From Flavobacteriaceae bacterium UBA5544 (lineage in GTDB: Bacteria; Bacteroidota; Bacteroidia; Flavobacteriales; Flavobacteriaceae): a stretch of DNA of 46,122 nt. Of the stretch, positions 16,014-24,910 are shown in pieces (position 1 is the stretch's first letter; each line of letters starts with the position of its first letter). Both the position numbers and the translations under genes were made by a program. The stretch lies in the NCBI GenBank assembly GCA_002426755.1, contig DINI01000013.1, forward strand, positions 11,100 to 57,221, in the 5' to 3' direction. The notes under the pieces are model-generated. The model was not told the DNA's origin. It saw nothing but the letters and a program-made list of their open reading frames with translations, and did not search any database.

Positions 16014-16967
16014 TTATTGGTCAATTGAAATGACCGAATCTGTTTTGATTTCCATGGCTTCTGTAGGGATTTCAGATGGTGATGTGTTCTCATCGACCCA
16101 AACATCCCCTTCTGGGGCTTTGGGATTAGCCGGTGTAGTACCTTCCAATGACAACACATAGCTAGATACCTGTGCAATTTCAGATGGTTTTAAACCGTTT
16201 TTAGACCATGCAATCATGCCTTTTCCATCGCGTCCTCCTTCTGAAATGGTCTTAAATACGTTCTTAATGCCACCACCCAAAATCCAATGTTTGTCCGTCA
16301 GGTTTGGGCCAATGCCCCCGCCACCATCAGCAAGATGGCAAGCCACACAATTGCTTTCAAATAGTTTCTTTCCATTGGCCAAATCGGCCGCATCAACCGA
16401 AACCACAACAGTATTGAAATCCACCAAATCCTTTGCGCCTTTTTTGTACTCTTCGAGTTCAACTTTTGCCTGTTCCAGTGTTTCTTGTAATTCATCATAC
16501 TGATTGTCACCATTCAAAATATGATAACGTACCATGTAAACGCAGGCAAAAATGATACTTGCATAAAAGCCATAGAGCCACCAAGGAGGAAGGTCATTAT
16601 CCAACTCCCGAATACCATCATAATTATGATCAAGAATTATTTCACCCTCTTCTTCCATAGGTTTGGAACCAAGTAATTTTTTATAGGTGCTTTGAACCCA
16701 ACTAATAATTTTGGGTGTTTTAGATCGTGACAGTATATAGCGTTCCTTCGCAGCCTCATCTAGACTTTGGAATAGAATATTTTCCAGCGCGCTTACAATA
16801 GCCTCTACAGCAACCAAAAGGAGCAGTACTAAAAGTAAAAAAAGCATAATCACGGGATATTTCAAAAAAGCTGGCTCGGTACCAGAATCTACGACAAATT
16901 CAATCAGTCCGAAGATTGTAAAAAATGCGACTGGAACACGAACATAGGATGGAATTAAATGTCTCAT
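16014..16967 (-). CDS. ccoP: cbb3 oxidase subunit III, monoheme CcoP
   Basis: 317 residues. Three hydrophobic segments (about 10-28, 36-60, 130-148). The last is preceded by ELDNDLPPWWLYGFY, the typical CcoP signature. A single cytochrome c domain has CVACH (207-211), GIGPNLTDKHWILGGG and a Met ligand in GKGMIAW. Proteobacterial CcoP has two hemes; only one is present here, which I recall as usual for Bacteroidota. It would pass electrons to CcoNO. The start overlaps the end of ccoQ by 4 bp. Confidence 0.95.
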   Translation of the reverse strand: MRHLIPSYVRVPVAFFTIFGLIEFVVDSGTEPAFLKYPVIMLFLLLVLLLLVAVEAIVSALENILFQSLDEAAKERYILSRSKTPKIISWVQSTYKKLLGSKPMEEEGEIILDHNYDGIRELDNDLPPWWLYGFYASIIFACVYMVRYHILNGDNQYDELQETLEQAKVELEEYKKGAKDLVDFNTVVVSVDAADLANGKKLFESNCVACHLADGGGGIGPNLTDKHWILGGGIKNVFKTISEGGRDGKGMIAWSKNGLKPSEIAQVSSYVLSLEGTTPANPKAPEGDVWVDENTSPSEIPTEAMEIKTDSVISIDQ

Positions 16968-17149
16968 AAGTTTTGGTCATTTTGATTTTCGAAAGGAATA
17001 TTTCTCATTTGCCGGATATATTCTTTTTTTGCGGTAAAAACCCAATAAAACAAGGCGACAAAAAAACTAAAAAAGATTAATAGAGATATAATCGGATAGA
17101 TTTCTATACCTTCGATACTGTCCATATAATTTTTTGCAAATTTCAACAT
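16964..17149 (-). CDS. ccoQ: CcoQ-like small membrane subunit
   Basis: 61 residues with one transmembrane helix (about 18-38, IYPIISLLIFFSFFVALFYW) followed by a charged tail (TAKKEYIRQMRNIPFENQND). Size, topology and position between ccoNO and ccoP identify it as CcoQ. It starts 6 bp after the ccoNO stop codon and overlaps ccoP by 4 bp. Confidence 0.88.
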   Translation of the reverse strand: MLKFAKNYMDSIEGIEIYPIISLLIFFSFFVALFYWVFTAKKEYIRQMRNIPFENQNDQNL

Positions 17150-17155
17150 GTCTTA

Positions 17156-19345
17156 TTATTTTTGAGTTGTTTGAGGTTTTAAATCTTGAACTTTGATATC
17201 AGTGCCCAATCGTTGCAGATAAGCAATTAAAGCAACAATTTCACGATCCCGCATTTCTATAAAATCTGCTCCCCCATTTTTTTTATCATTTTCATAGGAG
17301 GTTGCAAAGTCTGGATCCGTGTATAAATTCTGTTCAATGAGAGTGCCTTGCTCAGACATGCTTCTTTGGGCATTTGCAATATCTTCCTCTGTATAGGGAA
17401 CACCCAAGGTTACCATTGTTTTCATCTTTGCCTCTGTGGAAGATTTATCCAATTTATCTTGAATGAGCCATTTGTAGGAAGGCATTATAGAACCGCTGGA
17501 AGTACTTTGAGGATCATACATATGATTGAGGTGCCAATTGTCGGAATATTTTGCCCCAATACGATGCAAGTCGGGTCCTGTACGTTTGCTCCCCCAAAGA
17601 AATGGATGGTCATATACGTATTCGCCAGCTTTAGAATATTCCCCATAGCGTTCAACCTCATCCCTAAACGGCCTTACCATTTGTGAATGACAACCTACAC
17701 AGCCTTCTCGAATGTAAATATCCCTACCTTCCAGTTCTAAAGGCGTATAGGGTTCAACACTTGATATGGTGGGAATATTTGACTTTACCAAAATGGTTGG
17801 TACAATTTGTACAATACCTCCAATTAGAATTGCAATCGTTGCCAATATAGTCAACTGCACAGGTTTACGCTCCAATACTTCATGCCAACCTTCACCAATG
17901 GCTCTTTTCTTTGAAACTTTTTGCAATGCTGCTGCTTCAGCGAGTTCATCTGTGACATCGCTTCCTTTCCTTATTGTACAAACCACATTATATATCATCA
18001 CAAAGGTGCCAATGATATACAAACTTCCTCCTATGGCACGCATCCAATACATTGGCATGATTTCAGTTACAGTCTCCAAAAAGTTACCATAGACCAATGT
18101 CCCATCAGGATTGAATTGTTTCCACATGCTGGCCTGCGCAAAACCTGCTACGTACATCGGTAAAGCGTACATAACGATACCAAGCGTTCCTATCCAAAAA
18201 TGTACGTTGGCTAGGCGGACGGAATGCAATTTTGTTTTAAACAAACGGGGAACCAAATAATAGACCATACCAAATGTCAAGAAACCGTTCCAGGCCAAAG
18301 CGCCGACGTGCACGTGGGCAATAATCCAATCGGTATAATGCGCTATGGCATTGACATTCTTCAAGGAGAGCATCGGCCCTTCAAAGGTGGCCATACCATA
18401 TCCCGTTATTGCAACCACCATAAATTTTAGAACAGGGTCTATACGGACTTTGTCCCATGCACCACGAAGTGTAAGCAACCCGTTGATCATACCACCCCAA
18501 GATGGCATTAAAAGCATGACTGAAAATGCCACCCCTAAATTTTGAGCCCATTCCGGCAATGCTGTATAAAGCAAGTGATGAGGTCCTGCCCAGATATAAA
18601 TAAAAATAAGTGACCAAAAGTGGATGATGGAAAGTCGGTAAGAATAGATGGGTCTGTCAGCTGCCTTGGGTACAAAATAATACATCAATCCTAAAAACGG
18701 TGTTGTCAAAAAGAAAGCAACAGCATTATGACCATACCACCATTGTACAAGGGCATCTTGAACTCCTGCGTAGGCAGAATAACTTTTCATGGCACTCACT
18801 GGCAATTCGATACTATTGAAAATGTGAAGGACAGCCACTGTGACAAATGTGGCAATATAAAACCATATAGCCACGTACATATGTCTTTGTCGACGTTTTA
18901 GAATGGTTGCAATTAAGTTCCAGCCAAAAACTACCCAAACAATCGCAATTAGGATATCTATTGGCCATTCCAATTCGGCATATTCCTTTGAAGAAGTATA
19001 ACCCAAGGGAAGTGAAATGGCCGCTGCAACAATTATCAATTGCCAACCCCAAAAGTTAATATTACTCAACAAGTCGCTGGCCATCCTTGTTTTTAACAGT
19101 CTTTGCGTGGAATAATATACTCCTGCAAAAATGGCATTACCCACGAAAGCAAAAATTACTGCATTGGTATGTAATGGTCTTAAACGTCCAAAACTCAACC
19201 ACGAAATGCCATCAGTTAGGTTGGGAAACAAGAATAAAAAAGCCAATAGCAAACCTACGAGCATACCCACAACTCCCCAAAGCATCGTTGCCAGGAGAAA
19301 CTTTTTGACGATTTTATTATCGTAATAAAATTGTTGCATTTCCAT
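17156..19345 (-). CDS. ccoNO: Fused cbb3 oxidase subunits I and II (CcoN-CcoO)
   Basis: 729 residues. The CcoN part (about 1-480) has the low-spin heme ligand H59 (LRPLHTNAV), CuB ligands H206 (WWYGHNAV) and H256-H257 (WAGPHHLLY), Y250 as candidate cross-linked tyrosine, and H344/H346 in IIAHVHVGAL for hemes b3 and b. The CcoO part (about 495-729) has a membrane anchor and one heme site REGCVGCHSQMVRPFRDE (C549, C552, H553), with Met in SGSIMPSYKW. The fusion is characteristic of Bacteroidota cbb3. It is a proton-pumping, high-affinity terminal oxidase. It follows ccoS after 10 bp. Confidence 0.97.
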   Translation of the reverse strand: MEMQQFYYDNKIVKKFLLATMLWGVVGMLVGLLLAFLFLFPNLTDGISWLSFGRLRPLHTNAVIFAFVGNAIFAGVYYSTQRLLKTRMASDLLSNINFWGWQLIIVAAAISLPLGYTSSKEYAELEWPIDILIAIVWVVFGWNLIATILKRRQRHMYVAIWFYIATFVTVAVLHIFNSIELPVSAMKSYSAYAGVQDALVQWWYGHNAVAFFLTTPFLGLMYYFVPKAADRPIYSYRLSIIHFWSLIFIYIWAGPHHLLYTALPEWAQNLGVAFSVMLLMPSWGGMINGLLTLRGAWDKVRIDPVLKFMVVAITGYGMATFEGPMLSLKNVNAIAHYTDWIIAHVHVGALAWNGFLTFGMVYYLVPRLFKTKLHSVRLANVHFWIGTLGIVMYALPMYVAGFAQASMWKQFNPDGTLVYGNFLETVTEIMPMYWMRAIGGSLYIIGTFVMIYNVVCTIRKGSDVTDELAEAAALQKVSKKRAIGEGWHEVLERKPVQLTILATIAILIGGIVQIVPTILVKSNIPTISSVEPYTPLELEGRDIYIREGCVGCHSQMVRPFRDEVERYGEYSKAGEYVYDHPFLWGSKRTGPDLHRIGAKYSDNWHLNHMYDPQSTSSGSIMPSYKWLIQDKLDKSSTEAKMKTMVTLGVPYTEEDIANAQRSMSEQGTLIEQNLYTDPDFATSYENDKKNGGADFIEMRDREIVALIAYLQRLGTDIKVQDLKPQTTQK

Positions 19346-19355
19346 AATATTATAA

Positions 19356-19541
19356 TTAGTCTTTAATGGTTTTAATTGATTTCTTTTTGGTTTCCTTTAC
19401 TAGTTCGTCTTCGAAAAGCATGCGTACAGATGGTGTATAGCTGTCATCGTATTGCCCTTTTTTTACAGCAAATATGAATGCAACAAAAAAAACTATAGCT
19501 ATGATAACACTGATTGTCAGAAGAATATAAATAACACCCAT
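19356..19541 (-). CDS. ccoS: CcoS, cbb3 oxidase assembly protein
   Basis: 61 residues: a transmembrane helix (about 4-27) followed by the family signature AVKKGQYDDSYTPSVRMLFE. CcoS is needed for cofactor insertion into cbb3 oxidase. It begins 40 bp after the ccoI stop and has its own FNR-type promoter at 19561-19603, so it probably heads the ccoS-NO-Q-P-G-H transcript. Confidence 0.95.
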   Translation of the reverse strand: MGVIYILLTISVIIAIVFFVAFIFAVKKGQYDDSYTPSVRMLFEDELVKETKKKSIKTIKD

Positions 19542-19560
19542 ACCTGTTTAAGTTATGGCT

Positions 19561-19603
19561 CAAAATTACATGTGCCCATTTTCATAAAACATGATATTTA
19601 TCA
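19561..19603 (-). promoter_or_regulatory. FNR-type box plus -7 element for ccoS-ccoNOQP
   Basis: The box TGATATTTATCA lies at 19592-19603 (wider palindrome ATGATATTTATCAT, 19591-19604). The minus-strand -7 element TAATTTTG runs from 19568 to 19561, an exact TAnnTTTG match. Spacing is again 29.5 bp. The box lies inside the last codons of ccoI (residues DKYHVL), so it is coding and regulatory at once. Confidence 0.75.
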
Positions 19604-21993
19604 TCTTTGCTTTTTTTATTTCCATTTAATCTTCGCGACAGATAATTTGTGGCAACCGTTGTAAAAGCCACAACACTAATAGAACTTAAGGGCATGAGGA
19701 TAGCTGCAATAACCGGAGCTAATTGACCTGTAACGGCAAAATACAACCCGACAACATTATACATGAAAGACAAGATGAAACTCCATTTTACAATTTTGAT
19801 TGCCGATTTTGAAGCTTTTATGAATTGAAACAGTTGGTTGAATTGACTGGCATCCAAAATGGCATCACAAGCTGGTGAAAAGACATTTATATTTTCGGAA
19901 ATGGAAATGCCCACATTACTTTGTGCCAAGGCTCCAGCATCATTCAAGCCGTCACCAATCATCAATACTTTGGCTCCTTCCCCTTGGTGGAACTTGATAT
20001 ATTCAAGTTTGTCGTTTGGGCTTTGATTAAATAATAATTTCGTCTTGGAAGGCAACAATTTTTTCAAGTTTTGAAACTCTCCCTCGTTATCTCCAGATAG
20101 TATTGCCAAATCATACTCTTTTTTTAGATCATTGAAGAGTTTTGATAGACCTTTTCGATAATTGTTATAAAATGTAAATTTTCCTTTGTAGGTGTCATTG
20201 GCACTAACATGCACCGAAGTATTTAAGGTGATGGTATCTTGGATATTTCCAACGAATTTTGCGGACCCTATTTTGATTTTATCATTTTGATGCATCCCTT
20301 CTATACCTTGACCTAAATGCTCTTCGAACTGATCCAGGGCTGTGATATCATTTTCAGCCAGTAAATCATAGAGCGTGCGACTTAATGGATGGTTGGACCC
20401 TCGAAGCGTATTTTTCAAAAGCGATTCTTCCGCAGTTGTAAGCGTTGCTCCTTCATAGACGGCCGTACTTGTTTTGTTGGATGTAATGGTCCCAGTTTTA
20501 TCAAAAATTATGGTATTGACAGCTGCCAATTGCTCAATGACTGTAGCGTTTTTGAGATAGAATTTTTTCTTTCCAAAAATCCGTAGCATGTTGCCCAAGG
20601 TAAATGGGGCAGCCAAGGCAATAGCACATGGACAGGCTATAATCAACACCGAGGTAAATACGTTCATCGCTTTTGAACTATCCACCAATAACCAGAAAAA
20701 TGTTGCCATAAAGGCAATGGTCAGCACATATATCGTAAAGCGTTTGCTAATGAGATTGGTCAAGGTTGTAAAACCATCCTCTTTTGTTTTACTAAAGATG
20801 TCATTGCTCCATAATTGAGTTAAATAGCTTTGTTCCACCGTATTGACGGCTTCCATTTCAATTACCCCAGAGGTTTGTTTTCCTCCTGCAAATAATTTGT
20901 CACCTGAAATTTTGCTTACTGTCTCTGATTCTCCAGTGACAAAACTGTAATCTATTCGTGCCTTACCTTTAATAAGTATACCATCCACAGGAATCAGCTC
21001 TTGATTACGAATTAGAAGGCGGTCTCCTTTTTGGATGTCATAGACTTTTATGGGCACTTCCGAACCATTAGCAGAGAGCTTGGTCACTGCGATGGGAAAA
21101 TAGGATTTGTAATCTCGCTCAAATGAAAGGAAGGAATAGGTTTTCTGCTGAAAATACTTTCCCAACAATAGAAAGAATACCAATCCTGTCAGGCTATCAA
21201 AAAAACCAGAACCCAAATCAAAAATAATGTCTACGGTGCTTCTCAAAAACAGTACTACAATGCCCAGGGCAATTGGCACATCAATATTCAAGATTTTAGC
21301 CCGCAATCCTTTATATGCAGATATAAAATAATCTTGGGAAGCATAAAATACTACCGGAAGAGAAAAACTGAACATCAACCACCTAAACAACGGTTTATAA
21401 TGTTCAAGCCAAAATTCTCCAACCTCAAAATATTCCGGGAACGAAAGAAACATGACATTTCCGAAGGCAAAACCCGCAATTCCTAATTTATAGATAAGTG
21501 TTCTATTGATTTGATTTTTTTTGTTGGAAAGGTCCTCCAAACTGATATAGGGCTCATAACCAATTGAACTTAACAATAATACGAGGTCTTTTAAAGTAAT
21601 AGCTCCCGAATTGTAATGCACTCGAATCGTTTTCTTACCAAAATCCACTTGTGAATTTGTGACGGCTTTATTAAGCTTATGAAGATTTTCAAGTATCCAG
21701 ATACACGAACTGCAATGGATATGCGGGATAAAAAGATTGACAACCTGTGTTTTTGAATCATTAAATTCCAGCAATTTATTGACGATATCCTGTTGGGACA
21801 AAAAATCATACTTACCTACAATCTCCTCTGGAGCAGCTCCTGGGGAGGATTGGAAATCATAATAGCATGTCAAATCATTTTCAAAAAAAATTTCAAAAAC
21901 AGTTTTACACCCATTACAGCAAAAGGCTTTGTCATCATAAGTGATGACATCATTGCAAGGGTCACCACAATGAAAACAAGTGGAAAGCGACAT
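19582..21993 (-). CDS. ccoI: Copper-transporting P1B-ATPase for cbb3 assembly (CcoI/FixI)
   Basis: 803 residues. A Cys-rich N-terminus (CFHCGDPC, CCNGC at about 6-29) and an HMA-like domain with HCSSC (93-97) precede about eight membrane helices. The actuator has TGES (353-356), the ion path CPC (454-456), the phosphorylation site D498 in DKTGTIT, and GDGLNDAGAL in the hinge. This layout (ATPase metal-binding N-terminal domain plus HMA plus CPC) is that of CcoI/FixI, which exports copper for the cbb3 binuclear centre. It is the first gene of the cco cluster, with an FNR-type promoter at 22019-22061. Confidence 0.95.
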   Translation of the reverse strand: MSLSTCFHCGDPCNDVITYDDKAFCCNGCKTVFEIFFENDLTCYYDFQSSPGAAPEEIVGKYDFLSQQDIVNKLLEFNDSKTQVVNLFIPHIHCSSCIWILENLHKLNKAVTNSQVDFGKKTIRVHYNSGAITLKDLVLLLSSIGYEPYISLEDLSNKKNQINRTLIYKLGIAGFAFGNVMFLSFPEYFEVGEFWLEHYKPLFRWLMFSFSLPVVFYASQDYFISAYKGLRAKILNIDVPIALGIVVLFLRSTVDIIFDLGSGFFDSLTGLVFFLLLGKYFQQKTYSFLSFERDYKSYFPIAVTKLSANGSEVPIKVYDIQKGDRLLIRNQELIPVDGILIKGKARIDYSFVTGESETVSKISGDKLFAGGKQTSGVIEMEAVNTVEQSYLTQLWSNDIFSKTKEDGFTTLTNLISKRFTIYVLTIAFMATFFWLLVDSSKAMNVFTSVLIIACPCAIALAAPFTLGNMLRIFGKKKFYLKNATVIEQLAAVNTIIFDKTGTITSNKTSTAVYEGATLTTAEESLLKNTLRGSNHPLSRTLYDLLAENDITALDQFEEHLGQGIEGMHQNDKIKIGSAKFVGNIQDTITLNTSVHVSANDTYKGKFTFYNNYRKGLSKLFNDLKKEYDLAILSGDNEGEFQNLKKLLPSKTKLLFNQSPNDKLEYIKFHQGEGAKVLMIGDGLNDAGALAQSNVGISISENINVFSPACDAILDASQFNQLFQFIKASKSAIKIVKWSFILSFMYNVVGLYFAVTGQLAPVIAAILMPLSSISVVAFTTVATNYLSRRLNGNKKSKDDKYHVL

Positions 21994-22018
21994 ATTATTT
22001 GCGTATTTGTATTAATTG

Positions 22019-22061
22019 CAAATATTATAGACTTTACCCGAACAGTAAATGATATTTATCA
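22019..22061 (-). promoter_or_regulatory. FNR-type box plus -7-like element for ccoI
   Basis: The box TGATATTTATCA at 22050-22061 is identical in sequence to the ccoS box. The -7-like element AATATTTG on the minus strand (22026 to 22019) matches TAnnTTTG in 7 of 8 positions. Spacing is 29.5 bp. The ccoI start codon is at 21993. Confidence 0.7.
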
Positions 22062-22155
22062 GGTTTATACCTTGAAAATTTATTAATTGAACTATCCAAA
22101 AAACATCTTCCTACCTCAAAAAAATCACCAACACAAAAAATCAATTGTAATAAAT

Positions 22156-23415
22156 TCAATTTATCTTTTTAACTAAATCGTATTGTTTTTGTCTGGCTAT
22201 TAAATGATTCTTTAATTGCTTCATATCGTCACTTACCTTACGTTCAATGACTTTAGCATAAATTTGCGTTGTTGATAATCTGGAATGCCCCAATAATTTA
22301 GATACAGTTTCCATTGGCACTCCATTAGTTAATGTTATTGTCGTTGCAAATGTATGTCTTGCCAAGTGGAAGGTGAGATTTTTATGTATTTGGCAGAGGT
22401 CTGCGATTTCTTTTAAATATGAATTTAGTTTTTGATTTGATATTTTTGGAAATACTGTGCCATTTGCCAACGCTTTCGGATGCTTTTTATACTTATTAAT
22501 CAGCTCCAGTGCTTTTGGTAGTATTGGAATTTTCAAAGGATTGTCTGTTTTAATTCTATTAGTAACAATCCAAAGCTCTCCATCAATACCATGCAGAATG
22601 TCTGATGGTTGCAAACTTATGGCATCGATATAACTTAATCCAGTGTAGCAAGCAAAAACAAACATATCCCTTACAAAACAAAGACGTTCAATTGAGAAAT
22701 GTTTTTCCTCAATGGCCTCTAATTCGGATTCGCTTAAAAAATTACGTTCGACTTTGTCAAACTTCGCATCAAAATTAATAAATGGGTCTTTTTCAATCCA
22801 ATCCAGTTTATAGGCAAGGGTTATCATTTTCCGAAACCTTTCTATGTGTTTCATCACCGTGTTGTTACCCATCGGTTTATGATGATCCACTGGTTTATGG
22901 GCTTTTAAATAAGTTTCAAACTTCAAAATGAAATTATAATACAATTGCTTGAGATAGATGTTTGTGACTTTGTATTTGGTAAATAGAAAATCTGTAATAT
23001 AGGCCTGTGTGGTATAATAGTTCTTTTGAGTACCATGTTTTAGTTTGCCCAACATATCCTCGTTATGGTAGCCAATTATATCATTAATTGTAAAATTCTG
23101 CTGGTCCTCTTTTAGAAACCTCGCCTTAATGGTATGTGCCGTTATGAATTTTTCTTCAGATTTTAATTCATTATTAGCTTGGTATATTTCTGAAGACACC
23201 TGATCCAAGAAGCTGTTGATTGCTCTTGATTCTTCCTTGGTGCCTTTCATTCTGCTTTTGACTGGGCACCAATGTTCAATGGTTATTTTTCGTTTTAAAC
23301 TGATTTCAGCTCGTTGGCCATTGACCGTAATTCTTGCATAAAGGGGAGCTTTCCCATTACTGGCTTTAGATAGTTTTAGCCAGAACAGAATACTGAATGT
23401 TGTTGAGGTTTTCAT
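22156..23415 (-). CDS. Tyrosine-type site-specific recombinase, Bacteroidota family
   Basis: 419 residues. An N-terminal Arm-type domain (about 1-100, starting KTSTTFSILFWLKLSKASNG) and a SAM-like core-binding domain (about 105-205) precede the catalytic domain. Visible catalytic residues: K290 (candidate), H350-x-x-R353 in FHLARHTFATT, H377 in LLGHSRLSTT and Y386 in TTQIYAKV. The first catalytic Arg, expected near YTGLSYIDAISL, is not in its usual place, which I recall is common in this family. It lies about 200 bp from tRNA-Pro, a usual integration target, but no element cargo or tRNA-end repeat was found, so it may be a remnant or a stand-alone recombinase. Confidence 0.93.
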   Translation of the reverse strand: MKTSTTFSILFWLKLSKASNGKAPLYARITVNGQRAEISLKRKITIEHWCPVKSRMKGTKEESRAINSFLDQVSSEIYQANNELKSEEKFITAHTIKARFLKEDQQNFTINDIIGYHNEDMLGKLKHGTQKNYYTTQAYITDFLFTKYKVTNIYLKQLYYNFILKFETYLKAHKPVDHHKPMGNNTVMKHIERFRKMITLAYKLDWIEKDPFINFDAKFDKVERNFLSESELEAIEEKHFSIERLCFVRDMFVFACYTGLSYIDAISLQPSDILHGIDGELWIVTNRIKTDNPLKIPILPKALELINKYKKHPKALANGTVFPKISNQKLNSYLKEIADLCQIHKNLTFHLARHTFATTITLTNGVPMETVSKLLGHSRLSTTQIYAKVIERKVSDDMKQLKNHLIARQKQYDLVKKIN

Positions 23416-23464
23416 TTTTTCGTCGTTAGATTAAACATACTTTTCGACGAAAGTCAAATCAATA

Positions 23465-23507
23465 ATTCGGTTACCTCTTTTTGGTGATTATAAAAAGGTA
23501 ACCGAAT
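23465..23507. repeat. Inverted repeat upstream of the recombinase gene
   Basis: The left arm begins ATTCGGTTACC at 23465 and runs through a T-run to 23482. The right arm (23492-23507) is AAAAAGGTAACCGAAT. Sixteen bases pair, with two extra bases in the left arm and a spacer of 9 bp. It lies 50-92 bp upstream of the recombinase start codon. It could be a recombinase core site, an autoregulatory operator or a hairpin in the leader. Confidence 0.7.
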
Positions 23508-23560
23508 AGGTCACTTTTTTAAATCAATTTAGTGCAAATTTTATGTTGCCCTAAAAACCA

Positions 23561-23596
23561 CAAAACCTCGATAATCATAAGATTAATAAGGTTTTG
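23561..23596 (-). terminator. Hairpin terminator downstream of tRNA-Pro
   Basis: The arms CAAAACCT (23561-23568) and AGGTTTTG (23589-23596) enclose an inner TAATC/GATTA stem. On the minus strand the hairpin is followed by TGGTTTTT. It lies 24 bp after the tRNA 3' end. Confidence 0.6.
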
Positions 23597-23619
23597 ATGT
23601 TGATTAATACTATACTTTG

Positions 23620-23694
23620 TCGGGGTGGCAGGATTCGAACCTGCGACCTCCGCGTCCCAAACGCGGCGCGATAACCGGGCTACGCTACACCCCG
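23620..23694 (-). tRNA. tRNA-Pro (anticodon TGG)
   Basis: On the minus strand a 75-nt cloverleaf runs from the acceptor CGGGGTG to its partner CACCCCG plus discriminator A. The anticodon stem CCGCG/CGCGG encloses loop TTTGGGA, giving anticodon TGG (proline). The T arm contains GGTTCGAATCC. CCA is not encoded. Confidence 0.96.
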
Positions 23695-23803
23695 AATTGG
23701 TTATCAAAATTTTCGATTCCTGAAAATCGAGGTGCAAATATATGCCTTTTCTTTAAATTGTAACATTAATTTTTTCTAAATTTAAACACTAAACTCCTTT
23801 TTC

Positions 23804-24910
23804 ATGAATTACAAAGCCTTGTCGTTGCTATTTCTATTGTTATTTACATTCGTATCATGTGCACAGGACAAAAATCCTGTGAATACAAACAATGATTATG
23901 AAGTTATTGTCCCCAAATTAAGCATTCCTTGGGGATTCGTGTTTTTGCCAGATAATTCAATATTAATCAACGAAAAGGAAGGCAAAATGATTCATTTTAA
24001 AGATGGAAAGAAAACCAATGTTGAAGGTGTTCCCGAAGTATATAACAGAGGACAAGGTGGGTTGTTAGACCTTGCACTTCATCCCAATTATGAAGAAAAC
24101 GGATGGCTGTATTTTACCTACGCGTCTTCTGAAGGTGAAGGCAGCGGTGGCAATACAGCCTTAATGCGAGCGAAATTAAAAGACAACAAACTCGTTGAAA
24201 AACAATTACTTTACAAAGCCACTCCAAATACGACAAAAGGCCAACATTTTGGCTCTAGAATAGTTTTTGACAACGATGGTTATCTGTTTTTTAGTGCGGG
24301 TGAACGTGGAGAGCGTGACATCAATCCGCAAGACATCACACGTGATAATGGAAAAATATATCGATTGAATGATGATGGAACCGTTCCGTCAGACAACCCA
24401 TTTGTAAATACTCAAAATGCTAAAAAAGCCATTTATTGCTATGGCAACCGCAATCCTCAAGGTATGGTTCTAAATCCATTTAATGGAGAACTCTGGGAAC
24501 ACGAGCATGGTCCTCGTGGTGGTGATGAAATAAATATTATTAAAGCAGGCGCCAATTATGGATGGCCGGTCATCAGTTATGGCATCAATTATAGCGGTAC
24601 CAAATTTACCGATAAAACTGCTCAAGAAGGTATGGAACAGCCGCTGCATTATTGGGACCCATCCATCGCACCAAGCGGTATGGCTTTTATATCAAGTGAC
24701 AAGTATCCTGGGTGGAAAGGTGATTTACTAGTCGGTTCTCTGAAGTTTGAATACCTAGACAAATGCGTGCTCAAGGATGGCAAGGTTGTAAAGGAAGAGC
24801 GTCTTTTGGATGGTTTAGGCCGTGTAAGAACTGTTCACCAAGGACCTGATGGTTATATTTATGTCGGCATTGAAAACCTTGGGATTGTCAAATTAGTACA
24901 AAAAAAATAA
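23804..24910 (+). CDS. PQQ-dependent soluble sugar dehydrogenase-like lipoprotein
   Basis: 368-residue lipoprotein (lipobox FVSC, Cys19) with the GSDH beta-propeller pattern: IPWGFVFLPDNSILINEKEG, QGGLLDLALHPNY, YTYASSEGEG-like strands, GERGERDINPQD, YGNRNPQGMVLNP and EHGPRGGDEINIIKAGANYGWP. Members oxidise aldoses with PQQ and pass electrons to a cytochrome or quinone. The stop codon overlaps the start of a cytochrome c lipoprotein gene by one base, so the two are probably translationally coupled and form a dehydrogenase-acceptor pair. The sugar substrate is unknown. Confidence 0.93.
   Translation: MNYKALSLLFLLLFTFVSCAQDKNPVNTNNDYEVIVPKLSIPWGFVFLPDNSILINEKEGKMIHFKDGKKTNVEGVPEVYNRGQGGLLDLALHPNYEENGWLYFTYASSEGEGSGGNTALMRAKLKDNKLVEKQLLYKATPNTTKGQHFGSRIVFDNDGYLFFSAGERGERDINPQDITRDNGKIYRLNDDGTVPSDNPFVNTQNAKKAIYCYGNRNPQGMVLNPFNGELWEHEHGPRGGDEINIIKAGANYGWPVISYGINYSGTKFTDKTAQEGMEQPLHYWDPSIAPSGMAFISSDKYPGWKGDLLVGSLKFEYLDKCVLKDGKVVKEERLLDGLGRVRTVHQGPDGYIYVGIENLGIVKLVQKK

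Noticed and set aside
22094..23800. Genomic island integrated at tRNA-Pro
   Set aside because: No cargo genes and no repeat of the tRNA 3' end was seen on either side of the recombinase within the window.
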